Source: Rhodospirillum sp. (lineage in GTDB: Bacteria; Pseudomonadota; Alphaproteobacteria; Dongiales; Dongiaceae). From it: a stretch of 61,997 nucleotides of DNA. The DNA lies in the NCBI GenBank assembly GCA_013822765.1, contig PNKY01000019.1, forward strand, positions 1 to 61,997. Direction: 5' to 3'. The notes beneath the pieces were generated by a model that worked only from the letters and a program-made list of their open reading frames with translations, was not told the origin of the DNA and ran no database searches. Positions 50,310-58,012 of this stretch are shown here, one piece after another; within the stretch, counting starts at the first letter, position 1; every line of letters begins with the position of its first letter. Both the position numbers and the translations under genes were made by a program.

Positions 50310-51452
50310 ATGATTCCCGTAAAATCCCTCGACTGGGCCGACACCGCGCCCGAGCGCGCGCTGACGCTGCCGGCGCGCTATTTCTACGACGAGGAGATCT
50401 TCAAGGCGGAGCGCGAGCGCATCTTCTATCCGGCTTGGCACTGCATTGGTCACGTCAGCGAACTGGCGGAGCCGGGGCAGTTCCTCACCTTCGACATCCT
50501 CGACCAGACCATCGTGGTGCTGCGCGGCGACGACGGCCAGATCCGCGCCTTCCACAATGTCTGCCAGCATCGCGGCAACCGCCTGCTCGAAGCGCGGCGC
50601 GGCAAGCTGGGCAGCGTGCTGCGTTGCGGCTACCACTCCTGGTGCTACGGCCGCGACGGCGGCTTGAAAAGCGCGCCGCGCTCGGAACGCCTGCCGGACT
50701 TCGAGCGCAAGGACTACGGCCTCAAGGGCGTGCGCACGGAAATCCTGGGCAGCTTCGTGTTCGTCAATTTCGATCCCGATGCCGCGCCGCTGTCGGAGAT
50801 CGGCAAGGGCGCCGACGCGAAGATGAGCGCGTATCTGCCCGACCTCGCGAACATGACGCTGATCGAGGAAGTCGACGTGGTGGTCCCGGCGAACTGGAAG
50901 ATCATCATGGACAACTCGATCGAGGGCTACCACTTCGGCCTGTCCGGGCCGGTGCACAAGGAGCTGGCCGCGCTCATCGAGTTCAATCAATACAGCCTCG
51001 AGGCCCACGACAAGTGGTGGACCTATATCGGTCCGTCGAAGCCGGATGCTGCGGTCGCCTATGGCGCGCCGCTCGACGGCGCAACCTGGCAAACCGACTC
51101 GTTCTTCAACATCGGGATCTGGCCCAATACCACGTTCTACTGCTTCCCGTTCGCGGACCTGTGTGGGACCTTCCTCATGATCCCGCTGGGGCCGGAGAAA
51201 TCGCTGTTGCGCTTCGGCTATTACGGCCCAAAACGGCCGATGCCGGAGGTGACCAAGGCCTGCATCAAGTGGATGAACGAGAAGCTCGGGCCCGAGGATA
51301 TCCAGCTCAACGTCACGCAGCAGCGGGGCTTGCGCTCCTTCGGCTACAACCAGGGCCGCTACCTGATCGATCCGGAGCGCAGCAACGAGAGCGAGCACCT
51401 GGTGCACCACTTTCACAAGCTGGTGCATCAGGCCGTGCACGCGCGCGGATGA
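50310..51452 (+). CDS. Rieske-type oxygenase large subunit (glycine betaine demethylase / ring-hydroxylating family)
   Basis: The 380-residue protein has a Rieske 2Fe-2S site (NVCQHRGN, then CGYHSWCYGRDG) and a mononuclear iron centre with Asp, Glu and His ligands (MDNSIEGYHFGLSGPVHKEL). In this family it hydroxylates either aromatic rings or N-methyl groups. Similarity to GbcA-type demethylases, plus the GlxA regulator and choline-dehydrogenase-like neighbour, favours a quaternary amine. No reductase subunit is encoded nearby. The start at 50310 has AAAGGA upstream. Confidence 0.9.
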   Translation: MIPVKSLDWADTAPERALTLPARYFYDEEIFKAERERIFYPAWHCIGHVSELAEPGQFLTFDILDQTIVVLRGDDGQIRAFHNVCQHRGNRLLEARRGKLGSVLRCGYHSWCYGRDGGLKSAPRSERLPDFERKDYGLKGVRTEILGSFVFVNFDPDAAPLSEIGKGADAKMSAYLPDLANMTLIEEVDVVVPANWKIIMDNSIEGYHFGLSGPVHKELAALIEFNQYSLEAHDKWWTYIGPSKPDAAVAYGAPLDGATWQTDSFFNIGIWPNTTFYCFPFADLCGTFLMIPLGPEKSLLRFGYYGPKRPMPEVTKACIKWMNEKLGPEDIQLNVTQQRGLRSFGYNQGRYLIDPERSNESEHLVHHFHKLVHQAVHARG

Positions 51453-53107
51453 AAGCCTTCGACTACGTCATCGTCGGGGCCGGATCGGCCGGGTGCGTGC
51501 TGGCGGCGCGCCTGACGGAGGACGCGGATGTCCGCGTCCTGCTGCTGGAAGCGGGACCGGTTGATCGCAACTGGGCGATCGACATGCCGTCCGGCCTCGG
51601 TCGGCTGCTCGCCAACGACCGCTTCAACTGGGCCTACACGTCCGAGCCTGAGCCGTATCTGGGCAACCGGCGGCTCAGCCATCCGCGCGGCCGAGTGCTC
51701 GGCGGCTCCTCCTCCATCAACGGCATGATGTATGTGCGCGGCCATGCGCGCGACTATGACCGCTGGGCGCAGGCGGGCTGCCGCGGCTGGAGCTATGCCG
51801 ACGTGCTGCCCTACTTCCGGCGCGCCGAGAACAACCAGCGCGCGGCCGATGCCTATCACGGCAAGGACGGGCCGCTGCACGTGACGACGCCCAACGGCAG
51901 CACCAGCGTCCTGGGTGCGGCCTTCATCGAAGCCGGCCAGCAGGCGGGATATCCCTACACGCCCGATTGCAACGGCGCGCAGCAGGAGGGCTTCGGTCCT
52001 TGCGACCGCACCACCCATCAGGGCCGGCGCTGGAGCACGGCGCGCGGCTATCTCGATCCGGTGCGGGCGCGGCCCAACCTCACCATCGTCACCGGCGCCC
52101 TGGCGCTCGAGGTCCTGGTCGACGGCCAGCGCGCCACCGGCATTGCCTATGCGGTCGGCGGCGAGCGCCGGACCGCGACTGCGGAGCGCGAGGTCATCCT
52201 GTGCGGCGGCGCGATCAACAGCCCCCAGCTGCTGCAGCTCTCGGGCATCGGCCCGGCGGACCTGCTGAGGAAACTTGGGATCACAGTCAGGCGCGATCTG
52301 CCGGGCGTCGGCGCCAATCTCAGCGACCATCCCGACATCGTCGTCCAGCATGCCTGCAAGCAGCCGGTATCCCTGGCCAGGAAGGCGCGCGCGCCGGGCA
52401 AGTACCTGACCGGCCTGCAATGGTTCCTGAACAAGAGCGGCGCCGCGGCCAGCAATCACTTCGAGGCCGGTGGCTTCATCCGCAGCCGCGCCGGCATCGA
52501 ACATCCCGATCTGCAATTCACCTTCATGCCGTTGGCGGTGATGCCGGGAACGGTGGAGACCCGGCCGGGGCATTCGTTCCAGGTGCATATCGATCTGCTG
52601 CGCCCGGAGAGCCTGGGCAAGGTGGAGGCGCGCAGCGCCGATCCACGGCAGGCGCCGGCGATCCGGTTCAACTACCTGCAGAGCCCGCGCGACCGCGAGG
52701 ATTTCCGCGTCAGCGTCACGCTGCTGCGCGAGATCCTGGCGCAGAAGGCGCTCGATCCCTATCGCGGCGAAGAACTGTTCCCCGGTCCCGGCGTGCGCAG
52801 CAAGGACGAGATCGATGCCTGGGTGCGGCAGGCGCTCGAGACCTGCTATCACCCGGTCGGCACCTGCAAGATGGGCATGGCAAGCGATACGTCCGCCGTG
52901 GTCGACGACGCGTTGCGGGTGCATGGCGTCGACGGCCTGCGGGTGGTCGATGCCTCGATCATGCCCTCGATCGTCAGCGGCAACACCAACGCGCCCACCA
53001 TCATGATCGCCGAGCGCGCCGCCGATCTGATCCGCGGGCGGAAGCCATTGTCGTCCGTCGAGGCGCCCGTATGGATCAACCCCAAATGGGAAAGCGCGCA
53101 GCGATGA
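51449..53107 (+). CDS. GMC-family FAD oxidoreductase (choline dehydrogenase-like) 2
   Basis: The 552-residue flavoenzyme begins at the FAD motif YVIVGAGSAGCVLAARLT and has the GMC signatures RVLGGSSSINGMMYVRGHAR and GGAINSPQLLQLSGIGP, with the catalytic HPVGTCKMGM and GNTNAPTIM blocks. Its ATG overlaps the Rieske gene stop (ATGA), and its own stop overlaps the ATG at 53104 that opens the frameshifted aldolase. The long frame back to 50240 is a shadow. An alcohol related to the Rieske product is the likely substrate. Confidence 0.92.
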   Translation: MKAFDYVIVGAGSAGCVLAARLTEDADVRVLLLEAGPVDRNWAIDMPSGLGRLLANDRFNWAYTSEPEPYLGNRRLSHPRGRVLGGSSSINGMMYVRGHARDYDRWAQAGCRGWSYADVLPYFRRAENNQRAADAYHGKDGPLHVTTPNGSTSVLGAAFIEAGQQAGYPYTPDCNGAQQEGFGPCDRTTHQGRRWSTARGYLDPVRARPNLTIVTGALALEVLVDGQRATGIAYAVGGERRTATAEREVILCGGAINSPQLLQLSGIGPADLLRKLGITVRRDLPGVGANLSDHPDIVVQHACKQPVSLARKARAPGKYLTGLQWFLNKSGAAASNHFEAGGFIRSRAGIEHPDLQFTFMPLAVMPGTVETRPGHSFQVHIDLLRPESLGKVEARSADPRQAPAIRFNYLQSPRDREDFRVSVTLLREILAQKALDPYRGEELFPGPGVRSKDEIDAWVRQALETCYHPVGTCKMGMASDTSAVVDDALRVHGVDGLRVVDASIMPSIVSGNTNAPTIMIAERAADLIRGRKPLSSVEAPVWINPKWESAQR

Positions 53108-53204
53108 GCGGAATGGCGCAGGTGCGACAGACGGATCCTGATGCCGAGATCCCGAACGCCCGGATGACCTGGCGGCGGCGTTCCGCTGGTTCGCACGGCT
53201 CGGC
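53104..53204 (+). other. Out-of-frame 5' part of the class II aldolase gene (apparent frameshift)
   Basis: ATG at 53104 overlaps the GMC stop (ATGA) in the same style as the preceding gene pair and begins MSGMAQVRQTDPDAEIP. That frame ends at 53232. The conserved family N-terminal helix (DDLAAAFRWFARLG) is found in the next frame, open from 53142 and leading directly into the aldolase. A one-base loss between about 53142 and 53163 would explain both. It could be a real mutation or a sequencing error. Confidence 0.6.
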
Positions 53205-53867
53205 ATGCACGAAGGCGTGGCCAACCATCTGAGCGTCGCTGTCTCTGCTGACGGCCGCCAATTCCTGATGAATCCGCGCGGCCGCCACTTCTCCCGCATC
53301 CGCGCCAGCGACCTGCTGTTGCTGGATGCGCGCGACCAGAGGACGCTTGCGCGCCCCGATGCGCCCGACCCCACGGCGTGGTGTATCCACGGCCGGTTGC
53401 ATGCACGGCTGCCGCAGGCGCGCTGCGTCATGCATCTGCATCCGAAATTCTCGACCGCGCTCGCGGGCCTTGCTGACAGCACGATGTACCCGATCGACCA
53501 GAACACCGTGCGGTTCCATGGTCGCGTGGCGATGGATGAGGCCTATGCCGGCATGGCGCTGGCGGACGAGGAAGGCGACCGGCTGGTCGGCCTCATCGGC
53601 AACAAGAGCGTGCTGATGATGGGCAATCACGGCGTGCTGATCGCCGGCGCCTCGGTCGCGCAAGCCTTCGACGAGATGTACTATTTCGAGCGGGCCGCCG
53701 AGACGCTGATGACCTGCTATGCCAGCAACCGGCCGCTGCGCATCGCGCCGAACGACGTCGCCCAGACCACGGCGCAGCAATGGCTGGATTATCCCCACCT
53801 CGCGGACGATCACCTGGCCGAAGTCAAAGCGATCCTGGACCGCGAAGCGCCCGACTATCGGGACTGA
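53205..53867 (+). CDS. Class II aldolase/adducin-family protein (5' end probably disrupted)
   Basis: The 220-residue open part matches class II aldolases: the phosphate/loop segment MNPRGRHFSRIRASDLL, the zinc-binding CVMHLHPKFSTALAG and the third His in GNHGVLIAGASVAQAFDEMY. The ATG at 53205 lies inside the conserved RLGMHEGVANHLS block, so this start is unlikely to be the natural one. In-frame codons upstream to 53142 restore the missing helix but contain no usable start. Retro-aldol or decarboxylation of a small hydroxy acid is the family reaction; substrate unknown. Confidence 0.75.
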   Translation: MHEGVANHLSVAVSADGRQFLMNPRGRHFSRIRASDLLLLDARDQRTLARPDAPDPTAWCIHGRLHARLPQARCVMHLHPKFSTALAGLADSTMYPIDQNTVRFHGRVAMDEAYAGMALADEEGDRLVGLIGNKSVLMMGNHGVLIAGASVAQAFDEMYYFERAAETLMTCYASNRPLRIAPNDVAQTTAQQWLDYPHLADDHLAEVKAILDREAPDYRD

Positions 53868-53905
53868 AGGGTCACCGCGCGTGCCGGACCGTCACAAGAT
53901 TCGAA

Positions 53906-53942
53906 GGGGGTCCTGATCATTGCGTTTGACCATCGGGACCCC
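53906..53942. promoter_or_regulatory. Stem-loop downstream of the aldolase gene
   Basis: GGGGTCCTGAT pairs with ATCGGGACCCC (one G-T pair) around a 14-base loop. It starts about 40 bases after the aldolase stop. No T-run follows on either strand, so it is a weak or factor-dependent terminator, or an mRNA end-protecting structure. The rest of the 53868-54049 gap shows nothing else I can name. Confidence 0.45.
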
Positions 53943-54049
53943 GATCTGGAATTATCAGAACAAATGATGAACACCGGATCGGACACGTGCCAGCATATTC
54001 GGCGCGCCGGTGCGAGAGCCCCGTAACGCCTCGCGTGCTGGAGGTGACG

Positions 54050-54229
54050 ATGCTTCGCCGGAGATCTGATGAGGTCGAGCGATTTGCCAAGCGCCGCTGG
54101 AGCCGCGGCGATCGACCGGATCCGGAGGACTACGCAACTGCTTTGATGGTGGCCGCCCTGGTGAGCGCCGCGGGCAACGCCGCGACTGTGCTCATCGAGA
54201 TCGGGCGTTCGGCCGGCTGGTGGAATTAG
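54050..54229 (+). CDS. Small protein of unknown function upstream of the M4 protease
   Basis: The 59-residue product is highly basic and charged at the N-terminus (MLRRRSDEVERFAKRRWSRG) and ends in a hydrophobic Ala/Val-rich helix (ALMVAALVSAAGNAATVLIE) and GRSAGWWN. The ATG is preceded by a near-perfect ribosome site (GGAGGTGACG), which is the main evidence that it is translated. It lies 43 bases before the metalloprotease gene. I do not recognise a family. Confidence 0.55.
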   Translation: MLRRRSDEVERFAKRRWSRGDRPDPEDYATALMVAALVSAAGNAATVLIEIGRSAGWWN

Positions 54230-54272
54230 CGCCAGCCGCGCGCCGAGCAACGTTCAAACGAAGGAGGATATT

Positions 54273-55391
54273 TTGACCAGTACTTTGCATCATTCTCATG
54301 ATTCGTCCTGCGCCTGCTGCTTCGCCCTGCCGCCCTATCTGACCGAGCATCTGCGCCGGCATGCGCGGAACCGGCGGGTACGCGAATCCCTCGCCCGCAT
54401 GCACGAGGATTCGCAGCAGCAGCGCATCGTGCGAAGGGCCGCCTTGTCGATGCGGCGCAGGGCGCCCGGCGCAACGCCCGAACCCAAGCTGGACCGGCGC
54501 ATCTATGATTGCGAGAAGACCACCGACCTGCTGAAGCGCCTGGTGCGCAAGGAAGGCGGCCGCAGGACGCAGGATGCCGCCATCTCCGAGGCCTACGACT
54601 ATAGCGGCATGGTGTTCCGGTTCTTCGAGACGGTCTACAGGCGCGCGTCGATCGACAACGAAAACCTGCCGCTTGTCTCGTCGGCGCATTACCAGGAGCA
54701 GGAAGATGTCGGCTACGACAATGCGTTCTGGACCGGGCGCCAGATGGTCTATGGCGATGGCGATGGCGTATTGTTCAACCGTTTCACCATCGCGCGCGAC
54801 GTGGTCGGGCACGAGCTGACGCATGGCGTCACGCAATACGAGGCCGCGCTGAAATACGAGCGGCAGAGCGGCGCGCTGAACGAGCATTTCTCCGACGTGT
54901 TCGGCGTGCTGGCGCGGCAATGGGCCGACAAGGACGGCGATCCGAAAGCGGCGGACTGGACCGTCGGCAACAAACTGTTTAAGCCGACCAGGCTGCGTAA
55001 GATGAGCCTGCGCAACATGAAGGCGCCGGGCACCGCCTATGACGACCCGGAGCTGGGGCGCGACCCGCAGCCCGCCCATATGAAGGACTACAAGGAGCTG
55101 CCCAACACCGACCTCGGCGATTGGGGCGGCGTCCATGTGAATTCGGGCATCCCGAACCACGCCTTCTACCGGGCGGCTGTCTCGATCGGAAGGCCCGCCT
55201 GGGAGGTCGCCGGCAAGATCTGGTATATCGCCCTCTGCGACCGATTGCGCGATAATGCCAACTTCGCGAAATGCGCTTATGAGACGATCTCGGTTGCGCG
55301 GGATTTCTATGACGGAGCCACGGCACACAAGGTCCAGACGGCATGGATGGAGGTCGGTGTCCTCACCGCCCAGCAGAGGCTGGTCGCATGA
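54273..55391 (+). CDS. Protealysin-like M4 neutral metalloprotease
   Basis: The 372-residue protease has no Sec signal. It has a short propeptide with the PPYL motif (FALPPYLTEHLRRHARNRR) that marks protealysin-type M4 enzymes rather than thermolysin with its long propeptide. Zinc ligands are H180 and H184 with catalytic E181 (VVGHELTHGV), and E204 (ALNEHFSDVFG), the exact thermolysin spacing. The transition-state His block is WGGVHVNSGIPNHAFY. Its natural inhibitor is probably the product of the gene 18 bases downstream. Such enzymes may act inside the cell or after non-classical release. Confidence 0.93.
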   Translation: MTSTLHHSHDSSCACCFALPPYLTEHLRRHARNRRVRESLARMHEDSQQQRIVRRAALSMRRRAPGATPEPKLDRRIYDCEKTTDLLKRLVRKEGGRRTQDAAISEAYDYSGMVFRFFETVYRRASIDNENLPLVSSAHYQEQEDVGYDNAFWTGRQMVYGDGDGVLFNRFTIARDVVGHELTHGVTQYEAALKYERQSGALNEHFSDVFGVLARQWADKDGDPKAADWTVGNKLFKPTRLRKMSLRNMKAPGTAYDDPELGRDPQPAHMKDYKELPNTDLGDWGGVHVNSGIPNHAFYRAAVSIGRPAWEVAGKIWYIALCDRLRDNANFAKCAYETISVARDFYDGATAHKVQTAWMEVGVLTAQQRLVA

Positions 55392-55409
55392 CGCACCCGA
55401 ACGGACGCC

Positions 55410-55685
55410 ATGCGGCTGACGATTCGCCGCGTGGGCGGGCAGCTGCCGACCTTCCAGCCGACCAGGGTGATGACGGATGGCGATCTCGATGCCGCGACCG
55501 CCGAGATCGCCCGGTCGTTCGTGCGGTCGCCGCCGGCTGGCGGGTCCGCGCCGCAGCCAGATTCGTTCCGTTATGTCTTCGAGCTGGAGGACGATGGCGG
55601 GTTCACCACCGCCAGCGCGACCTTTACCGAAGTTCCGGAAGAACTCCGGGCGTTGCTGCCAACGCCGGCTACAAAGCGAAACTAG
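55410..55685 (+). CDS. Emfourin-type protealysin inhibitor
   Basis: The 91-residue protein matches emfourin-like inhibitors of M4 proteases: MRLTIRRVGGQLPTFQPTRV at the start, a central DAATAEIARSFVRSPP helix and the FRYVFELEDDGGFTTASATF strand pair. It follows the protease gene by 18 bases, the usual order of a protease-inhibitor pair. It would hold the protease inactive in the cytoplasm. Confidence 0.82.
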   Translation: MRLTIRRVGGQLPTFQPTRVMTDGDLDAATAEIARSFVRSPPAGGSAPQPDSFRYVFELEDDGGFTTASATFTEVPEELRALLPTPATKRN

Positions 55686-55720
55686 TCTAGGACGACACGA
55701 ATCACCCAGGCTCTGCAGGG

Positions 55721-56566
55721 TCAGTTGACGACCGGCGGCGTGATGCGGCTGACGGTGACTTCGCTGCCTTCCTTCTTGCGGATGATGCCGTAGATCACGC
55801 CAGGCCGGCTGTGGTCGAATGCAAAGCCCTGCCCGGCGATCTCCGCCGGGATGGTGCCGACCCATTTCAACTCGGAGCCGATCTTGGGCAGCTCCATGAC
55901 ATACAGCTCGGGATTGTCGTGGCCGGTGATGTAGAGCTTGCCGTCGGCTCCCCAGGCACCGCCGGAGTTGCTCATGTCGTCGAACTTCTCGACCAGCGCA
56001 TCCGGATAGACCCACGCCTCGGCCACGCGCCAATCGGCATCGAAGCGGACGAGCTGCGTGGTGTATTTGTTGCCGTACGCGATCGGGCTCTTGTCGAAGA
56101 CACGGTTGTAGTTGGCGAAGGCGCCCCACCAGACCCCGTTGGCATCGCGATCGAGCCAGGTGAGCGAGCCGCGCTCGATGCCGAGGCTGTGGCTTTCGAC
56201 ATGCTTCATGGTCGCGGCGTCCCACACCTCGACCGAGCTGGTCATCGGCCAGGCCGGATAGTTGGAATGCGCCGCATAGAGCTTGCCGTCAACCACGGCG
56301 GCGCTGTCGAGGTGGATGGCGGAGCCGTTCTCGTCGCCTTCCCACTTGGCGACCAGCGCGCCGGTCTTCTTGTCGTATTTGGCGATGACCGTGTTGTCGA
56401 CCGCGTAGAACGCGTCCGCGTCGACGCCGACGCCCTGACGCGCTTCCTTGACCTGGAAGCGCTGGATGAGTTCGGACGAGCCGACCGGCGGGCCGGCTTC
56501 CTCGGCCAGCGCCGGCAAGGCGGCGAAGAGCAGAACAGCGAGGGCAAGCGAGCGAATGTGCATCAT
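55721..56566 (-). CDS. Secreted beta-propeller-like protein of unknown function
   Basis: The 281-residue protein has a signal peptide (LALAVLLFAALPALA) and repeated blade-like strands (VVDGKLYAAHSNYPAWPM, ADGKLYITGHDNPELYVMEL, YAVDNTVIAKYDKKTGALVA). The pattern suggests a six- or seven-bladed propeller of the quinoprotein/strictosidine-synthase type without recognisable cofactor ligands. ATG at 56566 or the next codon at 56563 may be used. No partner is evident from the neighbours. Confidence 0.7.
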   Translation of the reverse strand: MMHIRSLALAVLLFAALPALAEEAGPPVGSSELIQRFQVKEARQGVGVDADAFYAVDNTVIAKYDKKTGALVAKWEGDENGSAIHLDSAAVVDGKLYAAHSNYPAWPMTSSVEVWDAATMKHVESHSLGIERGSLTWLDRDANGVWWGAFANYNRVFDKSPIAYGNKYTTQLVRFDADWRVAEAWVYPDALVEKFDDMSNSGGAWGADGKLYITGHDNPELYVMELPKIGSELKWVGTIPAEIAGQGFAFDHSRPGVIYGIIRKKEGSEVTVSRITPPVVN

Positions 56567-56778
56567 CGGTCAATCTCCGTGCGAGCCATCCCCCGTTAGC
56601 GGAGCGACCCGGTCGTCGCGATGACGCCCGCGCGACGATTTGGTGAACCCGACCATCGCCCTCGCTGGGCTCGCAAAATCCAGTTCCCGCTTTGCAGCCG
56701 CGTTTTTCCAGAAGCTCGACAAGATGAGGCAACGAGAGGCGGACCAACCGCATCGTGCCGAGCGCAGGCGCCTGCAGT

Positions 56779-57984
56779 CTATTCAGGCGCCTTCCACTCC
56801 GCCGCCCAGCGGGCGAAGTCAGCGGCCGCCATGGGTTTGGCGATGAAATAGCCCTGCGCCATGTCGCAGCCGAGCGCCAGCAGCAGGTCCCAGTGCGCTC
56901 GAGTCTCCACGCCTTCCGCCACCGATTGGACCTTCAGCCTCCGCGCCATTTCGAGGCTCGATTCCAGGATCACGCGGCTGGCGTCGGATTCGAGCGCGCT
57001 CATGACGAAGGACTGGTCGATCTTCAGCTCGTTGAACGCGATCCGCGCCAGCTGCTGCATCGAGGAATAGCCGGTTCCATAGTCGTCGATCGACAGGCGG
57101 AAGCCCCTCATCCGCAGCCGGGCGAGAGTCTCCAGCGATGCGCCGACATTCCCCACCGCCGTGCTCTCCGTCACTTCCAGGACGATTCGGCCCGGGTCCA
57201 CGCCCTCGTCACGGACCAGCCGCGTGATGTGATCGGCAGCGCCGGCCACCGCGAGCGAACTAGCGGAAATGTTCACCGACACGGTGACGTCGAGCGCGGG
57301 CGCAACGTCGGCCCAGGCTCGGCATTGACGCGCCGATTTCGTCACCATCATCCAGGTCAGCGGATCGATCTGCCCGACCTGCTCCAGCGTATCGATGAAG
57401 GCGTAAGGCCCGAGAACGCCACGCTCCGGATGGCGCCAACGCGCCAGCGCTTCGGCACCCTTGAGCTCGCCGCTGGCGAGGTCGATCTTGGGCTGAAAGA
57501 ACGGCTCGAACTCGCTGTTGCCCAGGCCACGACGGATTTCTTCCAACGGAATAGCTGGACTCGCTGGCCGGGTCCCGGTTGATTTGGCTTGCGGCGGCTT
57601 GTGCTTCGAGATCAGCCCTTCCAGCTTCGATTGGGTGACGGGCTTTTCAATGGCGCCAAGCAGCGTGATGCCATAGGCCTTGGTCATGGTCTCGACCGAG
57701 GCCAGGACCGCGCGCTCGATCGAGCTCGCCAGAATGATGGCGACCGGGAGGCCGCTTTCGCCCACCCGCCGGATGAGTTCCATGCCGTCCATGCCCGGCA
57801 TGTCGAGGTCGCTGATGATGACGTCGATGCGGGCATCCGGGGTGGCGAACATTTCGAGCGCGCTTGCGCCATCGGGCGCGTCCGAAACATAGGAAGCGCC
57901 CAAGCGCTTCAGCAGCCCGACCAACGTACGGCGCTGGAAATCGTGATCTTCCGCCACCAGAAATCGGAGTTCGCTGATATTCAT
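56779..57984 (-). CDS. Response regulator with c-di-GMP phosphodiesterase (REC-EAL) output
   Basis: The 401-residue protein has an N-terminal receiver domain (FLVAEDHDFQRRTLVGLL; phosphoacceptor Asp in DVIISDLDMPGMDG; Lys in GAIEKPVTQS) and an EAL domain. The EAL catalytic set looks complete: GAEALARWRHP, VSVNISASSL, VLEVTEST, IDDYGTGYSS, ELKIDQSFV and VAEGVET. It should hydrolyse c-di-GMP when phosphorylated. It is encoded 28 bases after the hybrid kinase, its probable phosphodonor. ATG at 57993 is an alternative start; the frame to 58242 is antisense-like shadow. Confidence 0.9.
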   Translation of the reverse strand: MNISELRFLVAEDHDFQRRTLVGLLKRLGASYVSDAPDGASALEMFATPDARIDVIISDLDMPGMDGMELIRRVGESGLPVAIILASSIERAVLASVETMTKAYGITLLGAIEKPVTQSKLEGLISKHKPPQAKSTGTRPASPAIPLEEIRRGLGNSEFEPFFQPKIDLASGELKGAEALARWRHPERGVLGPYAFIDTLEQVGQIDPLTWMMVTKSARQCRAWADVAPALDVTVSVNISASSLAVAGAADHITRLVRDEGVDPGRIVLEVTESTAVGNVGASLETLARLRMRGFRLSIDDYGTGYSSMQQLARIAFNELKIDQSFVMSALESDASRVILESSLEMARRLKVQSVAEGVETRAHWDLLLALGCDMAQGYFIAKPMAAADFARWAAEWKAPE

Positions 57985-58012
57985 CGCGGCCATCTGCAAT
58001 GAAATGTGTTTC

